From: Romanomermis culicivorax
Taxonomy: Eukaryota > Nematoda > Enoplea > Mermithida > Mermithidae
DNA length: 64,000 nt
Direction: 5' to 3'
NCBI GenBank assembly: GCA_963922205.1
Contig: CAWUHX010000141.1
Span: 372,001-436,000, forward strand
Shown here: positions 45,901-57,900 of the stretch, in pieces
Layout of the letters: the number at the start of each line of letters is the position of its first letter
Position numbering within the stretch: the stretch's first letter is position 1
Translations under genes and position numbers: made by a program
The notes under the pieces: generated by a model
Told to the model about the DNA's origin: nothing
The model's database searches: none
What the model saw: the letters and a program-made list of their open reading frames with translations, nothing else

Positions 45901-48900
45901 TCTTATTTGGCGCCCATCTCACTTTGGCGCCCATTGTTTAGTAATGACTTTTCTATGATTTCTTAGCTTTGCGACCATCTCACATTGGCGCCCTATCGTT
46001 CTCTTCTCTGAGAACATTGTAAATTGTAGGATTTCGCACAAAATTCACATGGTAATAAGAATTAACGTAAATGTCGTTGAATCTTGAATTATCAAAAATT
46101 AATTGTCAAAAAAATGTCAAAAAATTAATTACAAAGATCTTGTTAACTTTGCTGATTTACTGAAATGTGAGATTTTATTTTTTTATTTATATAATTTCTT
46201 TATTTATATATTATATTTTTATTTATTCACCATTTATTTAAGTAAGAAGTGAGCATCAAATTATTTTATTGCCACACTAAATATTTTCGGCGGTTTTGAG
46301 CATTTCACGTTTGATACGCTAAGCTTCAACTTCGGATCGGGTAAGAGGCACCTAAAGTGGTTTGTGACTGTGATCCGGATTTGATTGCACCCTGCCTTCA
46401 CGAACTGTAGCACGACCCATGGGATTCCCATGGGCGTTGCATGAAACGCATTCGAAGTACATGACTTCACCACCGATGTCTAATCGTTTCACTTTTTTTC
46501 TTTTTGAACAAATAAAAATGATCCGGATTAACTCTACTTTCACAAACCAACATTGACATTAGACCATGCAAAAACGATTGTGGGTCAATTCTCCGACTAT
46601 TTCGATTCTCCGACTATTTCGATTCTCCGACTGTTCCGATTCTCCGACTGTTTCCATTCTTCGACTGTTTCGATTGTTCGACATAATGCGAAATGCTAAA
46701 AATAGAATTTTCGTTTTGTAGCTTTTCTCCGACTGTTGCCGATTGTCCGACTTCTCCGATTATCCGACAACATTAATGTCGCGTTTCTTCGACTGTGTCG
46801 ATTTTTCGACTATCTCGATTCTCCGACTATATTGTATTACTGCATATTTTGCTATATTTAATTCTTTCTGTTTGTTTATTTCGGGTTTTCTCCAATCACA
46901 AAGTAGCATATTCAAAAACCACTGTTTCGCTACAGCCACCAGAATAAAAATACGTGCCCCACTAAAGCCACCAATTATTCAGCGACTGTCCCACTACATC
47001 TACCACCAAAAAGTTATGTTCCATTAATAGTTAGCAGTAATATTCGTGTTTTTTTATTTTCCCTCATTGACATGAAGGAAAAAGGTTTGTAAACAAAATA
47101 GAGAGAAACAAAAAACAAATAGACAAATTAAACAAATACAACTCGAGAGAAATAGAAAAAAATAAAACCACAAAAAGTAATTGAACAAAAATACTAAACA
47201 ATTGAGTAAACAAACCAACAAACAAAAACAGAACAAAATCAAATCAGGGGGAGAAATAAAGAAAAGATATGAAGAAAACAGAAAAAAGATAATGAAAGAA
47301 AAAATTAATAAAGAAGAGCTAACAAAAGCAACAGATTTAAGGAAGAAGAGGAAGCTAGCTAGAAAAAACAATGGAAAACAGATGAATGGGAAAGACAAAA
47401 AGATAAATAAAGAATGAAGGCAGGCAATTTTTTTCTAATCTTATTTCGTATATCTTTCACTTTCTTTTATCTTGCTTTTTCTTTCTTCTTTTTTTATTGT
47501 TACCGTTTTCGTTTTTTCTTTTAATCTTTCTTTTTGCTTATTTTTCTAAAAATCTTTCTCCTTCGCTTACTGGTTTGTTTACTAGTTCGTTTTCTTTTCT
47601 TGATTACTCTATTATTGTTTTCTTTTGTTTTTCTCTACTTCTTGGTTTTTCGTTGTCTTTGTATATTTGCTCATTGGTTCTCTTTCGCTCTATACATGCT
47701 TGTTTTTCCTCCAAGTTAATAATAAAATATAAAAGCTAAAGCTATCAACTAAAACAAAAAAATATTGATGGCTGAAACGAGACAGCAGCTGTAGCAAGAC
47801 ATCTGCTGAATAATTGGTGACTGTAAAGGGACACCAATTTTCGTTTGGTGGCTGTAGCGAGACAGTGGCTGCAGTAGCACAGTGCTTATCATCAGTTCCA
47901 TTCATATGTTAATTAAGTTGCGTTTTAATATATTATGAGATAGCCTAAAAATATATTATTCCATAGTCGGACAATGGGAACAGTCGAAGAATCGAGGCAT
48001 ACGTAGAAACGAAAAAGTCGGAGAATCGCTACAGTCGGAGAATCGAAATAGAACGGCAAAAACAAGATAAAGCGAGCTTCCCCGAAATCGGCCATTTCCA
48101 TCATTTAGGGAGAGAAAAGTTCAGAGTGGTCTGAGCTATTTATAGCCATCATGGTAATGTAAAACTGCGCGTAAAATTTGCACATGGCTTGTTTAGTAGG
48201 ACATACAATCCGCCAAAATAGGACGGGAACCAAAGTGAGATGGGCGTTAAAGTGAGACGGGCGTTAAAGTGAGACGGGCGCCAAAGTGAGACGGGTGCCA
48301 AAGTGAGACGAGGCGCCAAAGTGAGGCACAGCTTGGGCGCCTTAGTGAGACTGTACCAAGAGTCGACCGATTTAGACCGAATTTTAGACGTTACACTTTT
48401 TATGAATACCGTTTTTCCCGACTTTTGTCTATAGACCGGTCTATAGGCTTTAGCCTTTTTATGAATACGCCCCCAGATATTCCGCCGCCCCAAAATCATT
48501 TTCATTCACTTTTATAACAAATACAGGGAAAGCCAAAAAAGGCAACCGTTGCTGACTTCCATAACTTTTGAACGGATAAAACTTTTTTAATGCGGATTGC
48601 TGCATTAAAATGCCCTGTTTATCTTTGCTATAAAGGTGAAGCTTTATGCTCCTAGCTTTCGTGGTTACTGTACAAACAGGAATTTGGTAAGTGATCATTT
48701 TTCAAAAAGTAAAAATTGTGAAATCAAAGTAAAAGTGTCCTATTGTGAGAAAGGTTTTGAAAAGTTTTTTACACACAATAATACTCAGAAAGTCACCCAG
48801 ATTTGTAAGTTACACGTAATTTAAAGTCATTAACTTCTTGTATCAATATGGGGTGAAATTTCGCCAAACTCAAGAGCTTTTGTTTTGAAATTGGAAGAAA

Positions 48901-51900
48901 AGCAAAATCAGAACAAAATCAATTCTGTCATTGACCAGATCGAAAAACGATTAAAATTATTGGTGAAACGGAAAGTAGGACACACTAAAACGGCTCTCTT
49001 GTAGATTCTAGCTGTTGCTGTTATATGGTTCTCAGGATTGGATCTATTGTACTTTTCTGTTGTAAAACATGTTGATTTTGTCAATTTTTTAATTATTTAT
49101 TTGCAAAAAAATCGACGTTTAATATTTTCGTTTCTAGTCTGTCAATATTCGAAAAACATGGCTGAAACTTTGCAGTTTTTATGCCAGATGTTTGATCTAT
49201 CGACGACAGAAAATCGCATTAAAAAAGCTTCACTCGTTTGAAAGTTATGAAAGTCAGTACCGGTCGCCTTTTTTTGGCTCACCTTGTATACTCAACAAAA
49301 TAAACAGATACGCGGGTAAAATTTTTTTGCCAGATGAAATACTTTCAGAAATACCATTGCGTGCTTTTACTTAATTAGCATTTTTGCGTCGCTCTTGCGT
49401 GTTTTAATGATATCTTGTTCATTGAAACGTATATTTAGCAACATTTTATTCGCAGTGCAAAATCATTTTATATGAGATACTTTGTCTGGGACCCTCATTC
49501 TGTTATTTGGATATTTGTTACGATAACGTGCAAAATATGACTTTCCACAGATTTCAGTAAACAAAGATTTGTCTTAAAATTGAGTTTCTTATTTTATAGT
49601 TTTACCTGAAATAGATCGGATGAAAAGGTCGTCCTTCATTAGTGCTGGGAAACGACAGAAATTCTAAGTGAATGAAAAATTTAATTTTCTGACCGGCTGT
49701 TTTATTTTTGAGTTTTCGCATTAGAAGAAGTTTATGATTTCTCCCCCAACTTTGAAGCTGAAAGCTCTTTTCTGACTAGAAAATTCCAAAAAAAACATCC
49801 CGTCCTTTTGCACAAAAATCCCAAATAAATTGTCTATGGAGGCAAAAACGTTTGTCTCTTAAAAAAAGATCACTAGCCGGTAGGAATGAGACGGATTCAA
49901 TTTTTCGCTTAAATCGGGTCCGGACACGGATCCAATGTTTAATTTTTCAAAATCAAGTTGCATGAATTCATATTTCTTAACAGTTCTAGACTTTTGTGTG
50001 AGTTTCTATCTGCGCCAGGTAGAAATGACCGGAAAAATTCTGCACTGGACAAGTTTAGCTGTTCCAAATAAATTGAAAAAATTTAATACTTTCGCTTCGA
50101 ATTTTCAGCCAGAAAATGATTGTGTCAAATAAATGAAAGAAGATTGTGAGAAAAATGAAAGATTTCATATTCATCACAGTCGGAAAATTTTATTTTACAC
50201 TATATTTTTATACAAGTGTCGAGTTTACTTTCAGATGAGATGAGACGCTGTAGATTCATGAAAACAGTCGGGGATAACTGATAATAAAACTACGCTTCTT
50301 TTTGGTTATATTTCAGCTCAATTTTACTGATATAGGTGCCTTTTGAAATTTTAATATGAGATTTTGACCTTCTAAATCGCATCAAATGCACCTTTTCATC
50401 ACGAATTTTTCTACACGTCAAAAAATGTGCACTGGACAGAAAAAAGCCTGCTTTAGGCGGTTATTTTATTCAGGAAGTAAAATGACATATGAACAGTTAA
50501 TAACGGGTCAAGACCAGACTTACAATGTAAACTCTTTATTGCTGACAAATTAGAAATCGTCCTAATTGAGATACAGTTGAAAAATTACTTTTCATGAGGT
50601 ATAAATTGGCTACTGTTGGTTTGGAAATCTAAAAAAATTGATGCAAACCCAATTGAATATTTGACCGGATCTCAGTCTTCGGCAGCGTCGGATCCGAATC
50701 CCAAAAATTACAATGATCGAATCTTAAGATTTACTGACCAGTTGGCAATTTTCAAACAGGAGCGAAATTCTCATGTGTGTGTTGTGTTGTGTGTGTGTGT
50801 GTCCCCAAACGTGTTCTTCTAACTTCCTCCCGCTTTGATGCCACTGTCAACCATCATAAAAGTTGCCTTTGTGTCATCAATCCTTAAAATTTTAATTCTA
50901 TCATGGACCTCTCGTTCTCGAGCACCCTACTATTCCCCAGATTTTGAAGCCCTTACATGTCAAGTCATTAAGCCCACTCATGATTGCTCAATAGTGGAAT
51001 ATTCAATTTTCAATGTGCTTGGTTCTTTGCATGAAATGATTGTGAATGTCAACTTTTTGTGTGCCTGGTGCTTGAAAAATAGTTTTTTCCAATTTTCATG
51101 TCAAAAAATCTAAATTTTATTTGAACCAAATCACAAATTCTAGTGGATGTTTAACAGAGTAACGAAGCTTTTCTCTGATCGCTCGACCTCCGTTCATGCT
51201 TCGAAATACGTACAAATCAAGCAGGCTGCTCATGCTCTAAATTCGAGGATGTGTCTTGTATCCTAATTTCTATCTTTTTTAGATCTTCCTAATCCACCCC
51301 CGCAACATCATCAACAACAGCCGTTGCATTATTCGCAAAGTTTGGGTTACGGCCAGTCGTCATCAACATCGGCGGCGATGAGCACCGGTTTCCACCCGAC
51401 CGGCGTCAATAGCGATTTAGGGTCGCTCAGCGGCATCGGCGGTCCAACCGTTTCGCACCAACAGAGACATAGCATACAGCTACCGGTACAATACGCTCAG
51501 GGACATTTTGCTGGCGTGGCGACTACCGGCAATCCTAGTTTATACAGCTTTCCGGGCAGTCAGTCGGTGAGGCGGTATCTTCTATTTTTACTATCCAACT
51601 ACTGCCGTATTGACTGGAAATCCAGTTTTTTATTCTTGATTGAGTTTAATGGAATGAAAACGCAAATCCCGAAAATTAACTATCTTATCGTCTCCATACA
51701 TGTAATTGGAGGCAAGTGCAATAAGAACACCCCAAAAGTCGGTGATATCAAAGTGATCTCCATAATTTGCCAATCATATGGCATAAATGATCTATCCATA
51801 ATAATCCCATTCTTTTGATCGAAAAACGATTAAAACTTTCAATTTTCTCGGCGCTTCGTGCCATAGATATGTTTTTATGTGATTTTTTAAACGGAAATCA

Positions 51901-54900
51901 TTATTTTTTGAACCCGTTTTTAGATTTGTTGGGCGTAAAATTTAATTTTTTTCAATGACCCCTTAAAACTCCAGAGTCATTGGGGGTCAATTGAAAAATT
52001 TTTCAAACCCAACACACGAAAAAGTTACTTTATCCCACCAGACCTCGGAGCTCCGTTACATCTATCTCATGATAATGCGTCATTTTCAGTTGATTTTGCT
52101 TTAAATTACTGTCCTCCTCTTCTTCATCATGCCGTTTAAGAAACAAGATCTTGTTTGTCTACATTAATCAAAAGTTTCAGCGCATTCTGGACCTGTTATT
52201 CCTTCTTCTGTCCCATCAAGTTATGTAATTCTTTTCTACCCTAAACTTTTCATCGTATTTGAAATACGTTTGGATTTCATTCGGAGAAGAAAAATAGTTA
52301 GCTCATTTTATTTCAGTGGTATTCTGTCAGGCCATAAAAATTCAGTTGTTCACTGACTACGAAAGATCTATCGGGATATTCAGTTACACACTATCTGCTC
52401 GATGTCATGTTAATATTGTTTCCAGAGCTCTCCCGGCTACCAGGCCGATTCTCCGCATTCCGGCCCAAATAGTCCTGCAACGACAGCCAATTCCGAAAGT
52501 CCGAGTAATGCCTCCCAACAGGGCCAAAGTTCGCCCGGGTCGCCCTATTATTCTTTGCCCGCACAGCTGCAAAATATAAATATCGTGAGTTTACTACCTT
52601 GCATTCTTTTTGACATTTTTCAGTTTTTATGATTTGTTGTCTTGTGTTTTTTACCTTTTTTCTGTTAGGAAGCATCCGATTTCCAACCTCAACAATCGGT
52701 TTACATATCCGGTGATGGAAGTGGTCAACAACAACTTCAATTTCGAGTGCCCGTCAATCCTAATTCAACAAATCAGTACCAACAAATGAATTGTAGCACA
52801 CAGTACCAAATTCGGTATGAAAATCAAACCCCATTTTTAGCGCAAAGCTTTTTTTGCTTTTTATTTGTTCCATGGTTTTAATGGCCCAGGGAGAACTCAG
52901 ATTTGGCGGCCCTCAATTTTTTCAATAATTATTACACACCAGGGATTCATTAATTTGCATACTTTAGAATATATAAAAACGACGCATAATTCCATTACTA
53001 CAAAGATTTATTCAATAAAAATAACACATTTATGACCCGATTGAATGACTGCAACGGGCCATCCAACTCCGTGTATACTGATGCATAATAGACGATTTTA
53101 CACACATTTAACTTGTATCTAATGCAATGTCCCCTGAAAAAATTTAGCTCCTTATACAGAGAGCTGTCATAAGTAAAAAATTAACCCCACCTGAATATTA
53201 CGTACATATGCGGAATAAATTGACGCGTCATTAACGGTAGGCAAAAATTGAAAATTTCTGAATTTTTCGACTTTTGACCTGTACTTTATTCAACTTCTAT
53301 AGGTTTATGTGTGTTAAACATTATCTTCTGTAAATTAACTCAGCATAAGGCATATGCACGGGCTACAACATACTGTAGAAACAATAAATGTGCGGTGCTT
53401 GAAACACGAAATTTTCAACACAAAATTTGCTTATTTTTCCACAAAAATCACAATATCTACCACTAAAGTTCAAAAGCACTAATGCAACTTTTTTGATTGG
53501 GAGGTCAGCCGGTTTAGCTCATCTGAAGGAGGAAGTCTCTATGAAGTGATCGGAAAGCAATTTGACCTCAAAAATTGCTGAAGTCTCGAAAATGTGCGTT
53601 TAAGCCTGCCTCGACTTTCCCAGGTTCAGGTATCCTGTCGGCCTATGCTGTGTAGTCACTGAAACCATGGTATGTGATGACCCCTTGCTAAGGGTATTTC
53701 TCATAACGTTTCATTTTCTTCAAAATTAAAAATTTGGACTGAAGAAAGAAAGTGTGCAGTAATTACTTTTCAAATGGAATTTAATAAAACTTTCATACAT
53801 TTAATGAATAAAAATTTTCTAAGTAATATAAATCGGCGGAGAACAAGTTTTTTTACCATATATTGCAAATTAAAGACTTCCTTTTTAAAATAAAAATCGT
53901 TCTCAAAAGTCTTCATTCATCTACAGCAACGTTTGTTGATATGTTTATCAAATTTTATTAACTGTCCAATTAGTTTGCTGATATCATAATGTGTACTCTG
54001 AATTAGGAATGTCCCAGTGCCACTTTTTGCGGGTGCCAATCTTAAATGCTTTAGGCGAAATATTTTTTAGCAACGAAGTCCAAAATTCAACAAATGTATA
54101 TTTTTCGACAGTACCTGCAATGATCAATGCAGATGGAAAAATCTAGCGGAAAGCAAGTTCAAGCAAAATTATTCAAGTTTTTTAGTAGCGAAAAATATGA
54201 AAATTGTGGTACTTATGCACTTTAGTGACCCTTGAATTTTTTCCAAGTTTTTTAACCTGTAAGGTATATACAGCGTGTATGCGTAGGCAAGGTAAGCTAG
54301 CCGGCTTTTCAACATGTAAGGAAATCGATTTTGGTATGGTGCCATTGCAAATGGTCCAGTGACATCGATCACAATTTTCTCCCAGGAGGCTTTCAGTAGT
54401 GGCAATAGATCACTTGGAATCGTCGATCATGGGTTTGACTTCGCAGAGTCTTGATAACCCTGACAGTGGTGGATTGTCACTTCCATGTTGGTGGCAATAT
54501 AGGGCCACCAATACATTTCACGTAACTTGATTTTGGCTCTGACGATGCCAGGATGTCCTTCGTGCGCTTTGTTCATCAATTGTCTGCATAACTTTGATGG
54601 CACAACAATTTGATTGGCTTTGAGCAGCAATCCTTGATCAACTGCTAAATCATTTTGAACAAGGTAATATGAGGCGATGTTGTTGTCCTGGCGATGGTTG
54701 GCCTTCCAACCACATTTGTTGACCAATTTGATAATGAGGCACAAGACGTCATCCCTGGAGGTAGCTGTACCGAATGTCTTGAGTGAGAAGTTTTCAGCAG
54801 TGATGAAATTGACTTTTGTTGGCATTGGTTGCAGCAACTGTGACAGCATGTCCGGGATGACATTGTNNNNNNNNNNNNNNNNNNNNNNNNNNNNNNNNNN

Positions 54901-57900
54901 NNNNNNNNNNNNNNNNNNNNNNNNNNNNNNNNNNNNNNNNNNNNNNNNNNNNNNNNNNNNNNNNNNTCCAACCCTGACTTGTGTTGAATCTCATAGTCAA
55001 ACTTGGCTAGTTGGGCATGCCATCGATCCAATTTGTGGGCTTTGCATCCACTGCCAGATTGCGTCAATATCAAAAGAAGGGCTTGATGATCCCTGATCAG
55101 CATAAACTTTCGGCCTAGCAAAAGAATAGAAAAATGTTCACAGGCCCAAACACAACCTAGAGCTTCATGTTTGTTTGTGGCGTAAACTTGTTCCTGGTTG
55201 GTAAGTGTTTTACTGGAAAATGCAGTCGGCAATAATCGTCCTCAAGCTATCTGTGACAGGCAGGCACTGAGACCAATGTTGGACACATCAGTGGCTAAAA
55301 TAGTCAGATGATCTGGATCAAGTATTGTGAGTTGTCAATCGTTTGTTAGCAGCAATTTCAACTTGTTGAATGCCGTCGTACATTCATCGCTCCATTCGAA
55401 TTTGGTTTGCTCAGATGTAGGGGTCAAATGCTGGAGCAGCTCGGCATAGTCCCGAAGATGTGGCAAAAATTTGCGGAGGTAGCTGACGGATTCAAGGAAA
55501 CTGCGGATCTTGGTGATTGACTGTGGGATTGGCACATTTCTGATCACATCGAGGCTCTTTGGGTTGGGCTTGATGGCGGCACTCAATATCAAATGTCCTA
55601 AGAATGGAACATCAGTGACAGCCAATTGGCATTTTGCCATATTGAGATCAAAATCTTTGTTGCTGAGGCGTTGCAGCATGGCTCATAGTCGTTCATCATG
55701 TTGCCTGGCTGTGGAACTGAACATCAATGTCATCAAGGTTGCTGATGCACCCTTCGCATCAGGCAAGCATTTGCGAGACAAGGCACTGAAACACAGACGT
55801 GGCATCCCTCAATCACATCAGCAATTGTTTGTATTGGAACAAACCGCATGGCATAATTGTCATCATAAGTGGACGAGACTCGGGCGCCAATGCAATGTAG
55901 AAATACCCCTTGGACAAGTTGAGCTTGGTGAATGTCATGGCTCCTTGCAACTGCACATACAAATTGTTGATTCGTGACAGTGGATGGCATTCTGGAACAA
56001 CAAAGTTATTAAGAGGCGAGAAATCCATTGTAATTCAAATTCTGCCATTGGGCTTTGGAACAGTAACAAAGTTGGGGGTCCATGCGCTGGACATTGTAAC
56101 TTGTTCCCAGATGTCATTTGTGACCATTTGTTTGACCTCTTTCTCAACTGCGGCATGGTGAGCAATCAGCACTTGTCTGACTGGTTGGGCTACAGGAATG
56201 GCATTGTCCGTAAGCGTAATGCAATGCCCAAAGTCTGGAAACTTTCCCACGCCATTGGCCATGAGTTTTGGGAAGTTGCGGGCAACATTGCTGAGATATC
56301 CGTGACTTGCGGCAGGTGTATTTTGCACTGGCTGGACTGCAGCAGCTGGTGGCATCGAATCAATGGGTTGGACAACGTTGATTTGTTGCATTCCTCCATC
56401 CATGATCAATTGTAGCGCCTCGATCATATCGGTACCCCAGGTTGCAACTTTGATTGTATCTAGAACGAGTAAAGTTACCTTTACTCAGTGACCATTGTAT
56501 TCGATTGTCACAGTAAACTGTCCTCTAAGACCCGTGATTTTCATATTATTAAAGCTGAACAATCGAGCATTCGATTTGCTGAGTGGCGCGCCAATCCATT
56601 TCATGTAAAGTGAATGCAGTAACAATGAGGCTTTGGCTCCTGAATCAACAATACTGCTGGTGTAGCAATCTTCCCCATTCAGATGGATCACTTGAAACAT
56701 ACGCTCATAGGAGGCGGTTGCACCATGCGTAACACTTCGTAAATGGATTGTCTTGGGGGCTTTTTCCTCATCACCCGATTGATTTGATTTGACTTGCCTT
56801 GATGTTGCCCGCAATACTTTGCAAAATATCTCTTAGGACCACAATCATAACATTTGCTGTTCTTCGCTTTGCAATGGGGCGATAAATACGTATGACGTGT
56901 TGAACCACAGCCCTAACAATGCTTTGACCTCGTGGGTGATTTGGTGCTTCGATCAGTTCAGCAATTGATCTCAACCATGACTGAGGTATCAGCCACTGTT
57001 GTGACGACTGTGAACACTTTTCAAGCCCCCCCCCCCCCCCCGATGGCAGCGGATGAACTTTCAGCACCTTCTGCAGCCTGCATAATGTTGATGTAAACAT
57101 TCATCGTGGTGGTCTTGACAAAAATAACCATTTTTGAGTGTCTTGACAGTAACAATTTTGAGGGAGCGTGTAGGTGAGGTCAGTTGAAGTTGTCGTATTT
57201 GAAAAGTGTAGGCGAGGTCGGTTGAAGTTGTCATATCTGGCATTGAAGTTGTTGTATTTACAATCAGCTTGTAATGTTCATATCTGGCTGAGGAATTTGG
57301 ACATTGATTCATCCCTGCATTGCTTGCACATTCGAAACCAGTAAAGAGCAACAAGTTGCTGTGTCAGTTGCTCGAACATTGCGACGATGGCTTTGTAAAA
57401 TCCTTGTGTGGCATCATCGGAATCTGATTCATAGCTGGTGAATGTTTGAACCGTCAGATAGCCTCAGTTCCCAGATGTGTGTACATGATCTGGTTTTTTC
57501 TGCATCCTTGAGTTGCTTGTCAATAGTGCGTTGGGCATCAGTCAATTCGTGCATGATTTGGAGTTGCCGTTTCCACTTTGATAGGCATCAAATTCCTATG
57601 GACGGGTGCTCCCACTGTGGCATAACTGGTGGGATTGGGATGGCGGCCATTTTTTGTCAAAATCGCCAAAAGTTCAAAATCTTTCGAAAATTCGTAAATT
57701 CGACCTTTTGCAGACGTCAGACGTCAAAATCATTGCAAAATTTGGGTTCGGCATCGAATTTCAAGTTAGGAAGTTCGGCATATAGGGTAATGTACCATTG
57801 GGGTCAATCGTACCCTCGGAGGTATACTGTAGCCACTGGCATACTGTAGCATTCAGTCGACGAACTTTCTGCGCCAATTTGTTGTGTGGGTCAGTAGGTT

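Larger units (their letters stand above)
46588..48052. mobile_element. Third-layer element with GATTCTCCGACTRTTTC arrays
   Basis: Left array: six near-perfect 17-bp units from 46,595 (GATTCTCCGACTATTTC), with a second cluster at 46,726-46,830. Right array, inverse: AGTCGGACAATGG ... CAGTCGGAGAATCGAAATAG at 47,965-48,052. No clear target duplication. Confidence 0.75.
45814..48355. mobile_element. Second-layer element with CTCACTTTGGCGCCC arrays, 10-bp TSD
   Basis: Left array 45,819-45,994 has about seven 17-bp units CTCACTTTGGCGCCCRT (one inverted). Right array 48,229-48,352 has about six inverse units AAAGTGAGACGGGCGCC. The direct repeat CCAAGAGTCG sits immediately outside both ends (45,804-45,813 and 48,356-48,365), marking insertion into the outer unit. 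Confidence 0.82.
44577..48476. mobile_element. Outer TIR unit of a concentric nest (3.9 kb)
   Basis: Left end CAGGGGCCGTATTCATAAAG, with AGGCTAAAG and CTATAGACA words. The inverse right end is CTTTAGCCTTTTTATGAATA followed by CGCCCCCAG. GTATTCATAAA occurs twice in each arm. It has no coding frame; target duplication not found. It is split by the elements listed below. Confidence 0.7.
44126..51282. other. CRTC intron 8 (7.2 kb) with concentric foldback elements
   Basis: Holds a nest of inverted-array elements (44,577-48,476) and a Tc1/mariner-like relic (48,524-49,286). 49,300-51,282 is unassigned apart from a short (GT)n run near 50,778-50,801. Confidence 0.65.

Noticed and set aside
46261-46543. 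Possible small gene with CTSNAFHATPMGIPWV-like frame
   Set aside because: Lies within the second-layer foldback element, lacks splice-site support and a recognisable domain.
47054-47417. Long open frames on both strands in 47,054-47,739
   Set aside because: They arise from A-rich and T-rich low-complexity DNA; codon content is Lys/Asn/Gln or Phe/Leu/Ser with no domain.
50778-50801. (GT)n run as regulatory Z-DNA element
   Set aside because: Short and interrupted; an ordinary microsatellite.
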